From Collybiopsis luxurians FD-317 M1 (Eukaryota; Basidiomycota; Agaricomycetes; Agaricales; Omphalotaceae): a stretch of 64,000 nt of DNA. The stretch spans positions 124,001 through 188,000 of the forward strand of contig KN834767.1 of assembly GCA_000827265.1 (NCBI GenBank), given 5' to 3'. The notes beneath the pieces were generated by a model. That model was given only the letters and a program-made list of their open reading frames with translations. It did no database searches and had not been told where the DNA came from. Below are positions 35,310-45,623 of this stretch, one piece after another (position 1 is the first letter of the stretch; every line of letters starts with the position of its first letter). The position numbers were made by a program, and so were the translations under genes.

Positions 35310-37601
35310 GGTGAAGGAGGCGGATGAAGATCGTCAGTAATGGGTAGGGAAAAACTTCCTGCTTTAGTTCGACGGAAGTCCGATAGTCGGGCCAGTGAGA
35401 AAGATCTGCCGCGGCACGGACGACCGGTTGCACTCCCCGGTCAAAGCTGCAGTTACGAGAACGACCTGAAGTCGAAGGCTGGCTAAATGGAATCAATATT
35501 CGTAGGTTACCTGTCCTTGGATGGAGTCTATACAAGCTGGCCGCACTAAGTAGGTGGGTTTTCGTACTTGGTTTTTTTAAAATTTGCTTTCGTTGCAGAG
35601 CAGCCGAGTGTAGCAGCTCCATTGGCTCCAAGTTTCTACATATCGAAACTAGGAAGCTACGTTGTGTTTATTTCTACATGGTAGATGGTATTTTGAAAAT
35701 CAAATGACGATGCACCGCCAGTACTTGACTAATTATGACTTTATCCGACTGATGAGATCTGCAACTCACACATTTGTTCTTGTTTTTTAGCGAATTGGGG
35801 TGGTACAATTAAATTAGACACTTTCTGGAAGGAGACGCTCTAGGCTCCAAGTAGGCTCCTACTTATCTGAACAACTCAGTTCCTGATCATGATCGATATC
35901 GTAGTAATAGACCTCGGTGGCTTTGGACTCTACTTTGACTCTACTTGGACTCTGACTCAACTTGAACGATCGGAACGTAGTGGTCGTTGCGACTGTCAAC
36001 GTTACGCGTCCGAACGATATACAAATGTGGTAATCGCTAGATACAGGACTAGTGGAGTTTTATTCTCGGACGCCAGATCAATGGAATATCCGAACTTTCT
36101 ACTGAGGGGAGTGCCCACATACCCTTCAGACAAATTCTCCTATATATGAATCTGTTAGGAGTTCTCATGTAATGGCTGGTGTGATACATTTTCCTGCACC
36201 CGCTGTCGTACAAAGATTCAACCTTTATCACTTGAATAAATGAATTTCCAACCTTGACTTAGCAAGCACAGACAGCTAAAATGACCAAAAATCGGTTTTG
36301 TGGCTCTTGAATCTGCAGTTTCAGGTTATCGAACTAAAATCGTCTTGTCGAAGGTCCGGTGGCTCCTCTGAGCGAAACTTTTTTCTTTTCTTTTTTTCTT
36401 TTTTTTTTTTTTTTCCTTTTTCTTTCTCTTTATCCCCAACGAGTTAGAAGATGCGCGCACCCCTTTGAAACTGAGCTGACATAGAATGTTCAAGTCTTTA
36501 TCTGCTATCTGCCGATCTCACGCTTAATTTTGCACACACTCGGAGCAGACTTAGAGTCCACTGCAGCAGGAAATGCAACGATCATGAAGTTCGTTTTGCC
36601 CCTTACCGGATGGTACCTGCTGCGTATTTTTATTTGTGTCGCGAACAAAATACCCAGAGCTTGTAGCCTGGAGAAGTGTCGACGCCCGCTATGCTCTCGA
36701 TTCTTCTTTCCTATGACCAGAGCCGCAGATAACGAAACCGCCAGCTGAACGCCAAGAATCGATCATGGAGCGCCCTTAGATCTGCTTTACGACTCTGCCT
36801 CCAAGTTGAACGAGCTGAACGGTTCCTCCCCGGCCCCGAGAGTTGCTTACAGCATCGGCCAACTGACTCTGCCATCCTCCAATGTTTACAACTTGGATCA
36901 TCAATACCAAAGTATAGCGAACGCTTCGTGAAATACTGTGAATCAACGAGTCAATAGTCAATCCTTATCAAGTGGCGTTCTATGTCTCGTAGTCATTTGA
37001 ACAACCTGATGAGTTCGGAGTGCATACATCCCGGTGGGCACAACCGAGTTCATGTCGATCGTAAGGTACAGTCCAGGGTACAATGGCTAATCAAGTGAAA
37101 CTTCTTTTAGGAGGCCACTTCCTCACCGAGCCTAAACGTAGGAGAAAGGGTAGCTTCTCTCCACTGGCCATAGGCTGTAAGAGCTCTGTAAATCAATGAA
37201 GCTTATTATTGACCATAATTATAATATAATATGAATTGGTGGAAGTATGAGATGAACCTGCGGCAATACCATTTGATCCGTATTTCTGATACAATGATTC
37301 AATAGACTCTTGTTTTCAAACAACCTAAATGTTCAACGACGATTCAACGACGATCGATTTGGAACCAGATTCGATGACCAATGTCTAAGTTAACGTCTTT
37401 GACTAGGTTAATCGGTTAATCGAAAATGAATCCAAATTGCAAACAAGGTCGGTGAGGCCTATTTACGTCTGTCTCCGAACTCCGAGTTGCTTTGTTTTAA
37501 AAGATGGAGGAATCCAATTTCGAAAGGTCGATTCACATCCAACCACTTCCTGCGCTACTGAGGATTCCCCATTCTATCCTCTCGCAGAATAATAGAGCAG
37601 C
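35310..37601. other. Large gene-poor region with a T-rich tract
   Basis: About 2.3 kb between paralog A (-) and the Ser-rich hypothetical gene (+). It contains a strongly T-rich strand at about 36378-36431, AT-rich stretches near 37210 and no ORF with protein-like composition. A minus-strand ORF at 35287-35631 shows no recognisable features. Both flanking promoters must lie here. No transposon ends were identified. Confidence 0.55.
36378..36431 (+). repeat. Polypyrimidine (T-rich) tract
   Basis: A run of over 50 bases made almost only of T with scattered C, including a stretch of about 18 consecutive T. A simple low-complexity tract, likely to vary in length between strains. Confidence 0.75.
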
Positions 37602-38632
37602 ATGTCTTGCAAGTTATCCTTAGCTTCGTCATTACAAGCTTCCCCTAGGTAGGTACCCTCTACTTTAGTGCCTCCTATCCACAGCTTATTAAATTAGGAC
37701 GGTCACTGCCAGGCCTTCCAGTCCGGAGTTGGATGCAGCATTTCGTATGCGGGGTTTTAGCCAAAGCCCCAGCGTTTGCAGCGACGAGTCTTCTGATAGT
37801 AGTGCGATCTCGTCCGTAGACAGCTTCAGCACTATCTCTTCCTCCTCTTCTATTTCTTCCGTTCCTTACGACCCTAGGCGCCGGATCTCTGCTTTAACCA
37901 ATCGGTCTTCCTCCCCTGAGTTCTCTTTTGAGTCCTCGAAGTTCAAGTACAACTCCAAAGCTAGTACTGAGCACATCCTTGTGCGTGCTCGAAACGCTAA
38001 CATTCCTGCTCTGTTGCGTCACCAACAGAAGAAGGCTACCTTCACCACTACTCGTCGCAGGCATACTCAGCACTTTTCGGATGCTGACTACGAGGAGCCA
38101 CACACGTCTATCTTACAGCGGCCCAAGAAGCAAAAGACGAAATCTCTGGAACAAGTCGAAGCGGAGGAACGCCGCATGCTGGTGCGCAAGGCCGAATTGG
38201 AAAGTGATCCTTTGTTGGATCCGACCAGGATGTGCCCTGACAGGGTGTGGTGTGTTCCTTGTCACAAGTACATCCAAATCGACAGTAGGAGACAGTACTA
38301 CGCGACTCTATGGTTCAAACATCGCGGTAAGAGGCACCCCGGAGTTCCGATGAAGGTTAGTATTTCGATATGCTCAATATTTTACTCGTAAGATTAACCG
38401 AAGATATATGTTGTTTCCTCAGCGTTCTGAATTTGCGAAATCAGAAACAACAGCGGACCCCGATGTGGAAATGGAGGCCCTGGAAGAGATAGACGAATCG
38501 GCGATGAAGTCTCCTGTAGCTCTCGCTGTCCCAATCATTGATGATGCTTTCGCGACAAACATCCTCGCAGACATGTATTCGAAAGCCCGGGGCCTTCGTT
38601 TGCTATCACTCGCGGCTGCGGCTTTGGGCTAA
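37602..38632 (+). CDS. Ser-rich hypothetical protein with a CX2C...HX4H finger-like motif
   Basis: Family not recognised. Exons 37602-37648, 37698-38355, 38423-38632; 915 nt, 304 residues. The upstream exon was added because the frame from 37698 lacks an early ATG and the 49-nt intron joins in frame. The N-terminal 90 residues are very Ser-rich (SDESSDSSAISSVDSFSTI). A basic segment RPKKQKTK at about 155 could be a nuclear signal. The only ordered-looking part is residues 198-230: C201, C204, then H224 and H229 within FKHRGKRHPG, which resembles a BED- or matrin-type zinc finger (CX2CX19HX4H). An acidic segment and a short hydrophobic C-terminus (LRLLSLAAAALG) follow. A chromatin or DNA-linked role is a guess. 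Confidence 0.7.
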
Positions 38633-39312
38633 GCTTTCCAGTTTTGGATTTGAGTCTGCTTATCTTTATTTATTCGGGACGTTTACATTCCTTTGATTTC
38701 CCGTCTTCGAAAGCCACTCATTTCAACCCTTGTAACTTATTTCGTTCATTTATACCGCCCCTTGTCACGGTCTGCCCACCTACAGTAGATGGGCACGTTA
38801 TTTATCAGGATCTGTAACATTAGTTATGAGCGTTCGGATTTTGGATATAGGCTTGGCCCATTTCTATTCCTTCGACCATTCCACTTCCAGTTCTCCCAAG
38901 CTATATCAGAAATTTTCTTCAGCTATGTAGAATAGTGTACTTTTATGTCTGTACCAACGTGTTCAATATATTGATACCCTTGGAAGATCATGCAGCGGGA
39001 AACGTTTGAGGAGTCAACTTGTCCGCCGGTTTACCGTAATTTTGTCTTTCCAATTGTGTGTAAGAGAAACTCTCGTACATTTCGATGACGCAGCTTCGAT
39101 GTGGGGATGAGTTTCCGTAAAATTTGTGGAGCTTTGAAAATTGAAATGCAATTTGTCAAAGATAGAAACAAGGTAAGCTCAGTTATAGGCGGGCTATCGA
39201 AAACATATCATGATTCTGAGTATGGTAACTAAAATTGATCCTCTACGCTGAGGCGATTAGTCTAAAGCTCAATAAAAAAAAGTCGGAGGGTTACAAGTCA
39301 TTAGAAAAAATT
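38633..39312. other. Intergenic spacer before tRNA-His
   Basis: About 680 bp of AT-rich DNA after the hypothetical gene. A short A-run lies near 39271. No coding potential or repeat recognised. Confidence 0.6.
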
Positions 39313-39396
39313 GTCCCTGGGGAGATTCGAGCTCCCGGCTTCGCGGAACAGCACAATTACCACAACACGATGATTTGACCACTAATCGACAGGGAC
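39313..39396 (-). tRNA. tRNA-His (anticodon GTG) with a 13-nt intron
   Basis: On the minus strand the 84-nt gene folds as a cloverleaf. The acceptor stem GTCCCTG/CAGGGAC has 7 perfect pairs. The D stem is GATT/AATC around AGTGGTCA, and the T stem is GGGAG/CTCCC with loop CTCGAAT. The anticodon stem TCGTG pairs with CGCGA (one G-T) only if 13 bases are removed after the anticodon loop position 37, leaving loop TTGTGGC and anticodon GTG. Position and size of the intron fit eukaryotic tRNA introns. The extra 5' G of tRNA-His is not encoded, as usual in eukaryotes. The loop reads CTCGAAT rather than TTCGAAT, a minor deviation. Confidence 0.85.
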
Positions 39397-39771
39397 TTGA
39401 TTACTTTGTTAATTTATCCCGTGAAGACAACATTTTTGTAGTCGAATCCGCATCGATAGCCGATAAGATGGCTGTAAATATTTTTAGCCGAACACTGACT
39501 CCTGATCCGAGTAAGCAGGGAGAGCGAGGGAGTTTGGCTGGCCTTGGCCTTGCGCGAGTGGGTAAACCAATTCTGGCTGGGACAATATCCAATAACAGAA
39601 TTATAGCAGGAGTAAAAGTTGTAATATGTTTAACTGGAAAGTTGATCGTAGTGAAAACGCGCGGGGGGAGCTGGCAATACGAAGGGTACCGAACGCGACG
39701 CGACGCGATCCTGGTGATTGCCGTTAGGCGCCCGGGGACGACTGCCGAATTTGGACCCGGCGTCTAATATC
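39397..39771. other. Spacer between tRNA-His and NOP12
   Basis: 375 bp separating the divergently transcribed tRNA gene and NOP12. It holds the NOP12 promoter; a short GC-rich repeat-like run CGCGACGCGACGCG occurs near 39695. No coding sequence. Confidence 0.55.
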
Positions 39772-41958
39772 ATGGCTCTTTCATCATTTTTACAGACATA
39801 TGGTCGTAAAACAGCTGTGGTCGATACGGAGCTCGATGCATTATTCAAGTCTTCGTCAGGATCTGTACGTGTGTCGTCTGTTGTCTTCTTCAGTTATTTT
39901 AACTGGAACTTTGTCAGTCAAAACCCTCAGCTGCGGCTCTTCCACCGTCTTCCATCCTAGGTTCAGAAAAGCGCAAAAGAAAACATGAAGATATTTCCTC
40001 CGTCATTCCGAAGTATGACTTGAAAAAGAAAAGAGTCAAGTCGACAGAGGAGCAGGAAAAGGGAGCGACATCTTCTTATCCAAACAGTCCACGAAAAGCT
40101 GAGTCGAGAAAGAAAACGGAGAAGGCATCAGGATTGAACTCCAAAAAGCCTGCTGAGGAGGATACCGCCATGGAGAGTGAATCGGATGAGGATGAAAACG
40201 ATTCTGAGCTCGAGAACGCGTACCTCTCCAGAACTCTGAAACGCAAGGATAAAGGGAAGGGGCCCGAGTCGCCTGACGAAGAACAGAATGATGGTGATAA
40301 ATTTCAAGAAGAAAGCGAGGACCATGACGGAGTCAGCAGCGAAGACAACAGCTCTCCTCCTCAGCACGAATCTCTCACCAAAAAGCAGCGTACGAAAAAG
40401 GTGCTCAAGTCCAAGACTAGATATGTTCCCCCTGATGAAACTCCGGAGCAACGAAATGCACGAACCATCTTCATTGGCAACCTTAGCGTCGAAGTTTCAC
40501 AGAAGAAGGTGAGTTTTTTTTTCCCATGTTATGTCTCAAACATTCATACTAAACGTTTGCCAGTCCCTCCTGAAATCCCTGCATCGACACATTCTTTCCC
40601 TTATTCATTCGGACTCCTCCAGTGTAAAACCTCAAATTGAATCCACTCGATTCCGTTCTGTCCCGTTCGCCGTACCCACTTCGAACCTTGAAAATGACGA
40701 CGAGAAACTCCCCACCAAAAAAGGCAAATCCAAGTCTTCTACCAAAGCGCGGCAACATGATATCGATCGTACCAGCTCCTGGAAGATATCTTCCGGCGAG
40801 AAGGGCGAAGAAGAAATTATTAAAGGTGAAAAGCAGTTCCTCACTCCTGCGCAAAAGAAGAAAATTGCGTTCATCAATCAGGAGATCCATGCTTCCGGCT
40901 CCAGTGTAAATGCCTACATCGTATTCGCTCATCCTGTCCCTTCATCTGCCTCCGGTGAAGTTTCTGCACGTAGATCCAATCTTCCGCCCCTCCCGGGGGT
41001 GATGGATCCCTATGAAGCTGCTAATTTTGCCAGGGAGCGCTGCGACGGGTCGGAGTTTATGGAACGCACTCTGAGGGTCGACGTTGTAGCGCACAATGTA
41101 GATGTGTCTGCTGTTGAAGGGCAAGGAAGAGTCATTCGAACTGGGAGTGACGTAGACCCCAAGCGGTGTGTGTTTGTAGGGAATTTGGATTTCGAGAGTA
41201 AAGAGGAGGATGTGAGGGCATTTTTTGAGGGAGTCATCAGTACGGAGAAAGGGCCGCGAGTTGCTAGGGAGAATGAACCTGATGACGACGAAGGCGAAGA
41301 GGAGGAGGATGAAACGTCAGTCGGAGTTCCGCTCAAGAAAGGATGGGTTACTCGCGTCCGTATAATCCGTGACAAAGACACTCAAATGGGTAAAGGTTTC
41401 GCGTACGTTCAATTCGCCGAACGTGACTGCGTGGACGAAATCCTTGCTGCTGCTCTCGAGCCGGGTAAACTCAAGTTTGCAAAACGCAAACTTCGGGTAG
41501 AGAGGTGTAAGACAATCCCGGGGGCGTCGCTCAAAGTGAATGCCAAATCGTCGAAACCAAAAAATTCGTCTTCCTCTTCAGGGCGTCAGAATCATTCGTC
41601 TAATCCATCGACTCCGGTATCGATACCGAAAGGCGACCCTACCCTCGGCACTAAACTGGCCCATCTATCAAAAGAAGAACGCAAGAGCGTCAAGGCGGCG
41701 GACGCAGATCGGATGGCGCGAAGGTTGGCGAAGAAGAGGGCGAGAATGGCGATGGCTACTCCTCGGGGTGTACAGGATGGACAGGGTGCGGGAGGAGTGA
41801 AGATTCAAGGTAAAGATCGTGTGAGGGAAAGGAAACCACGTAATGGCGGGGCTTTTGCCGGTAAGAAGGGGAAGGGACATGGTGCAGGAAGTGCTACGAA
41901 AAATAAAGGAAAAGTGATTAGTGTGAAAGCCTTGGAGAAACGGAACGTCAAAAAGTAG
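39772..41958 (+). CDS. nop12: Nucleolar RNA-binding protein NOP12
   Basis: Nop12 is a nucleolar protein for pre-25S rRNA processing. Exons 39772-39864, 39918-40508, 40564-41958; 2079 nt, 692 residues. A charged Lys/Glu/Ser-rich N-terminus with basic clusters is followed by RRM1, whose RNP2-like strand TIFIGNLS is separated from its second half (VNAYIVFAHP, then CDGSEFMERTLRVDVV) by an insert of about 90 residues. RRM2 is complete: CVFVGNLDFESKEEDVRAFF, then RVRIIRDKDTQMGKGFAYVQF, with an acidic insert (EPDDDEGEEEEDE) between. The C-terminus is highly basic with Arg/Lys/Gly repeats, typical of nucleolar proteins. It is longer than yeast Nop12 (459) because of the inserts. Two introns, both in the 5' third. 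Confidence 0.9.
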
Positions 41959-42490
41959 ATTGATGTAGTAGAAGTATATGCTCTGAATTTTACTGGGTTG
42001 GTATGCTGGGTTCGGGCTGATCATAGCTGTATAGAGATTGAGATGAGGGTAGATATTTATCATGATGAACATTAACCCCCATACACTTCCATAAATACAC
42101 ACATACCACAAGCGATACCTGTAGCTACATCAACCCCCACAGACAACCAACGAAGGAAAACACAAAAGCGAACGGAGCACAACTAACTTTTGTTGCGGCT
42201 CCCTGCTCCTTAGTACTTAGACTTACTTACTTGCGGCAATGAAGATTTTTTAAAAAAAGATGAACATTAACGTCTCTCTGTCAATTGAGTCATCAATTGC
42301 GTCTATCAGAGTCAGATATGGATACTAGGGAACTTGACTGGTGGCGAGACGCCTATAACCCTTAAGGGCGATGTGAGATAGATAGATCTAGCGGAAATCG
42401 TAGAATGGTGGTAACAACTTGAAGAGTGGCGCGTTACCAGCGTTCACGGGTTTATACCCGTCCTTCGCTGCCCTCCATACCCAGGAAGTC
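41959..42490. other. Intergenic spacer after NOP12
   Basis: About 530 bp of 3' UTR and possible promoter for the tentative gene downstream. No strong features seen. Confidence 0.5.
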
Positions 42491-43210
42491 ATGCTTTATT
42501 CTGAACCATCACCAATCAAGGACTGCATTACAAGATTAAACGCGTACTGGTCAAAGTCTTTTCCTCGCGAATTCCTTACGATGGGTCAACCAGGCCCTGA
42601 TGATACAAATTCTTGTTCTGAGCTCTCGGATTCCAGTTGTGTATCGTCAGTTGTTCGAAGCGAATCCTGTTGACCCGACGGGTAGCGAATAACGTCACTT
42701 CATGGCTTCAATCATTACAAAATCAGACTTTCGATTCAGATGCTCCTAGTTCCGAAAATTCGCGGTCGCCTATCTCGGATGTCAATTGCAGAGAAGAAGA
42801 CAAAAGGATTGCAACGTGTAAATATCATCATCCATCGGATGCATTGCCTTAAGATGACTACGATTCCTTTTCCAGTGCTTTGCCTGTCCATGACACTACA
42901 AAAAGCCTATCTTCCGTGTACTTCTTCTCAATTTTACGCCTTTAATCTTGGTGTTTCGCTGCTTGTCATGCTCAAGATAGTTAGGTGAGGGATAGGAAGC
43001 TCTCTGTCTCGATTTCGTTAACTGACCCTGTAGAATTGGAGACAACTGGATTCTGTGAAATTGAAACGGGCTCAAGCACAACGTGGAGTTCAAGTTTACT
43101 GCTATCACTTACGCAAAAAAGCTATCAGGGCATTGCAACGACCGCCGTGGGTCTATAAGATTCGTACGGCAAGTAACTGCATGCGGTTCTCCAAGACCAC
43201 CGAAAGATAG
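42491..43210 (+). CDS. Tentative small intron-rich gene, unknown protein
   Basis: Proposed exons 42491-42638, 42686-42815, 42876-42915, 43034-43210; 495 nt, 164 residues. Support: three blocks in different frames have protein-like composition and join in phase through GT-AG introns of 47, 60 and 118 nt. The blocks are SPIKDCITRLNAYWSKSF, then SWLQSLQNQTFDSDAPSSE, then a basic C-terminal block QRGVQVYCYHLRKKAIRALQ followed by WVYKIRTASNCMRFSKTTER. No known domain is recognised. It fills the space between NOP12 and paralog B, ending 125 bp before the convergent stop of paralog B. The third intron and the start codon are weak points; it could also be a decayed gene. Treat as a hypothesis. Confidence 0.35.
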
Positions 43211-43334
43211 AGTCCGAAATATGTCCTTAGCAGGCCTCAGAACGAAAGTAAAAGAGGCCGAAAAAACTTCTATGATCGCTCTTCCTGCTCCTTAGTAGTT
43301 GAGATCCGAGTTGAAAATAAACGTACAAAACCTG

Positions 43335-44149
43335 TCATCCAGGACGTTTGTATTCCTTGAGCAGCTCAAAGTGACGTATTTCGCTCCCTATCAAGTAGCT
43401 AGCTACCTTGAATGTCCAAGGAGTAGTTCCGGCTGCCTTCATTTCTGGGGTTTCCATGTATCCGCCTCTGGAGAAGTCATTGATAATGAGATACTTGCAC
43501 ACAGTGACTTCAGGATCGACGGAGCCTCGAACCATGGAATTCGAGAGAATGTATCTCCTACTCCTCAGCCATCCTGGCACTTTAGCAACCATGGCAATAT
43601 GCTCCTCCTCGTAAAATTTGTTGAAATCAACCTCATCTTCCGGCTTTACCTCGAAAGCCGCGTAAGCGATGAACTTTGCAGGAAAGTCAGAGGCCAAAGC
43701 ATTAGGGTGGGTTGTGGAGTAGAACAGAGAGTATGCTCGTCGGTTCAAATACTGGACAGTTGACAATAGACGTTTATCTCTTTCCGAACCGTTGTCTTTG
43801 ACGGCCTGATATTCAGGTCCATCGGCGACACTAGGTTCAGAGATATCATACAGCGTCAGATAGGCGGGTTTTTGCCCGTCAGCAGCCTTGAAACGAGCGG
43901 CATTGAAGAAAGTTGGGATGGTAAGCCGGGCTGGGGCATGTTCGTTGTCGTACCAATCTGTAAGGTAGACACTTTCCAGAGCGAAAGAGGGGCAACACGA
44001 CATAAGGACCAACCATGGTACTCTGCTTCAGAGACGTTTTGACCGGGTTCCAGAAGAACGAACGAGAGCCCTTTGGCTTCCTGAGATGCTGACATGATGG
44101 AACGAGTCAGAAGGGGCAATTGAGAGCGCAGCAATGAGCGAAAGGACAT
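43335..44149 (-). CDS. EthD-like dimeric alpha/beta-barrel protein, paralog B
   Basis: Exons 44014-44149 and 43335-43957; 252 residues from the first ATG, or 234 from an internal ATG at 44095 that matches the start of paralog A. Same two-lobe design as paralog A, with DWYDNEHAPARLTIPTFFNA in lobe 1 and KFYEEEHIAMVAKVPGWLRS in lobe 2, the same intron position and the same second-exon length (623 nt). The 18 extra N-terminal residues (MSFRSLLRSQLPLLTRSI) are Arg/Ser/Leu-rich without acids and look like a mitochondrial presequence, so the two ATGs could give mitochondrial and cytosolic forms. It is divergent from eIF2-alpha with 153 bp between start codons. Function unknown. Confidence 0.75.
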
Positions 44150-44302
44150 CAAATATCAATCCCACGACGGCGAGCCAGGGTACTTACCAGGAGAAAGTCC
44201 CGGCGCCCGTTTAAAGCGCCCAGATTTTGGCTTGGGCTGGTCATCTGATTGAACGAGTCACCAGTGAATTGTGAACTTTCGCTTTCATTGCTTGCACCGA
44301 CA

Positions 44303-45623
44303 ATGCGTTATTACCAGCAAAAATATCCGGAAGTCGACGAGCTTGTCATGGTGCAAGTTCGCCAGATAGCAGAAATGGGTGCCTATGTAAAACTTGTGAG
44401 TATCATCGCATCTCATTCCAAAGACAATCGGTCATCTGTTCGCAGTTAGAATATGACAACACTGAAGGAATGATTCTGCTCTCTGAGCTCTCAAGGAGGC
44501 GTATAAGATCAGTGCAAAAGCTTATCCGAGTGGGTAGAAACGAAGTCGTTGTCGTGTTGCGTGTCGATAAAGAAAAAGGTTCCTGTTCTCCATTCTCCGC
44601 TTTACTTTGGATCTTCTGATATCCAATCCAGGCTACATCGATCTATCAAAACGACGAGTATCCCCAGAAGATATCACCAAATGTGAAGAACGGTACATGA
44701 AGTCAAAAACGGTGGCATCGATTTTACGCCATGTTGCTTCGAAAATTCCATCTACCGATACGGAACACAAGACTGTTGAATCCGCACCGATCCCAGTCGA
44801 TGGTGCGGATAAAGACAGTAAAAAGGCGCGTCGCGCTGCTCGCCAGGCTGCCCACGACGAAGATGGTCCAGACGAACTTCCCGTTGCAACAGGTAATGAG
44901 GAAGAACGACTTGAAATGCTCTATGAACAAATTGCTTGGCCCCTTGGGAAGACGTATGGCCACCCTTATGATGCCTTTAAGCTGGCATTAACGTGAGGGG
45001 TTTGCTAAATTTGTCATACAGTTTTCACTTATGATTTTGCAGCGAAGCGGACACCGTTTTCGGTACATTAGAGACGCCTATTTCATCCTCCGTTCAATCT
45101 CTGCTAATGGCCACGATCGCTCGTCGACTCACTCCTCAGCCAATAAAGCTTCGTGCGGATATAGAAGTCACTTGTTATACACCTGCTGGCATTGACGCCA
45201 TCAAAAAGGCTCTCCGGGCTGGAGAGAAGGAGAGTAGTGAAGCAGTTCCCATCAAAGTGAAACTTGTCGCTCCTCCATTATACGTCCTGAGCACAAATGC
45301 AACCGACAAGGTTAGAAAACTACTACTACTACTACTTCTTCTTAGCTGTTGTCTCATCTTTCATGATGTTGTAGTATGCCGCTGTTGACCGGTTGGAGCG
45401 TGCGATTGAATCAATCCAGAGCACAATCGAAGATCAGGGTGGTTCATTAGTCGTAAAGATGAAGGTCTGCCCGTTGTGTTTGCTATCTCGCCCTTGATTG
45501 TACTAATCCAATGTTTAGCCCAAAGCTGTATCGGAAACCGATGAACAAGATCTGGCTCAACTCATGGCCAAGGCCGGCCAAGAAAATGCGGAGGTCTCTG
45601 GAGACGAGGATGAGGAGGAGTAG
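44303..45623 (+). CDS. sui2: Translation initiation factor eIF2, alpha subunit
   Basis: eIF2-alpha is the regulatory subunit of the ternary complex delivering Met-tRNAi; phosphorylation by Gcn2 slows translation. Exons 44303-44395, 44446-44578, 44632-44992, 45043-45310, 45375-45464, 45519-45623; 1050 nt, 349 residues. The S1/OB domain is at the N-terminus, with the regulated serine in [17 protein letters not shown] (S47, equal to Ser51 of other species) and the block [19 protein letters not shown]. The helical domain carries an extra stretch of about 45 residues after HVASKIP (charged and Ala-rich, including [16 protein letters not shown]). The C-terminal domain has [20 protein letters not shown] and an acidic tail. 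The ATG at 44303 is set by the conserved [13 protein letters not shown] start. Confidence 0.96.

Noticed and set aside
35287..35631. 114-codon minus-strand ORF upstream of paralog A
   Set aside because: No family, starts far from any promoter-like feature and overlaps the paralog A start region in another frame.
36378..36431. T-rich tract considered as a retroelement poly(A) tail on the minus strand
   Set aside because: No reverse-transcriptase-like ORF or target-site duplication is visible next to it, so a simple polypyrimidine tract is the safer call.
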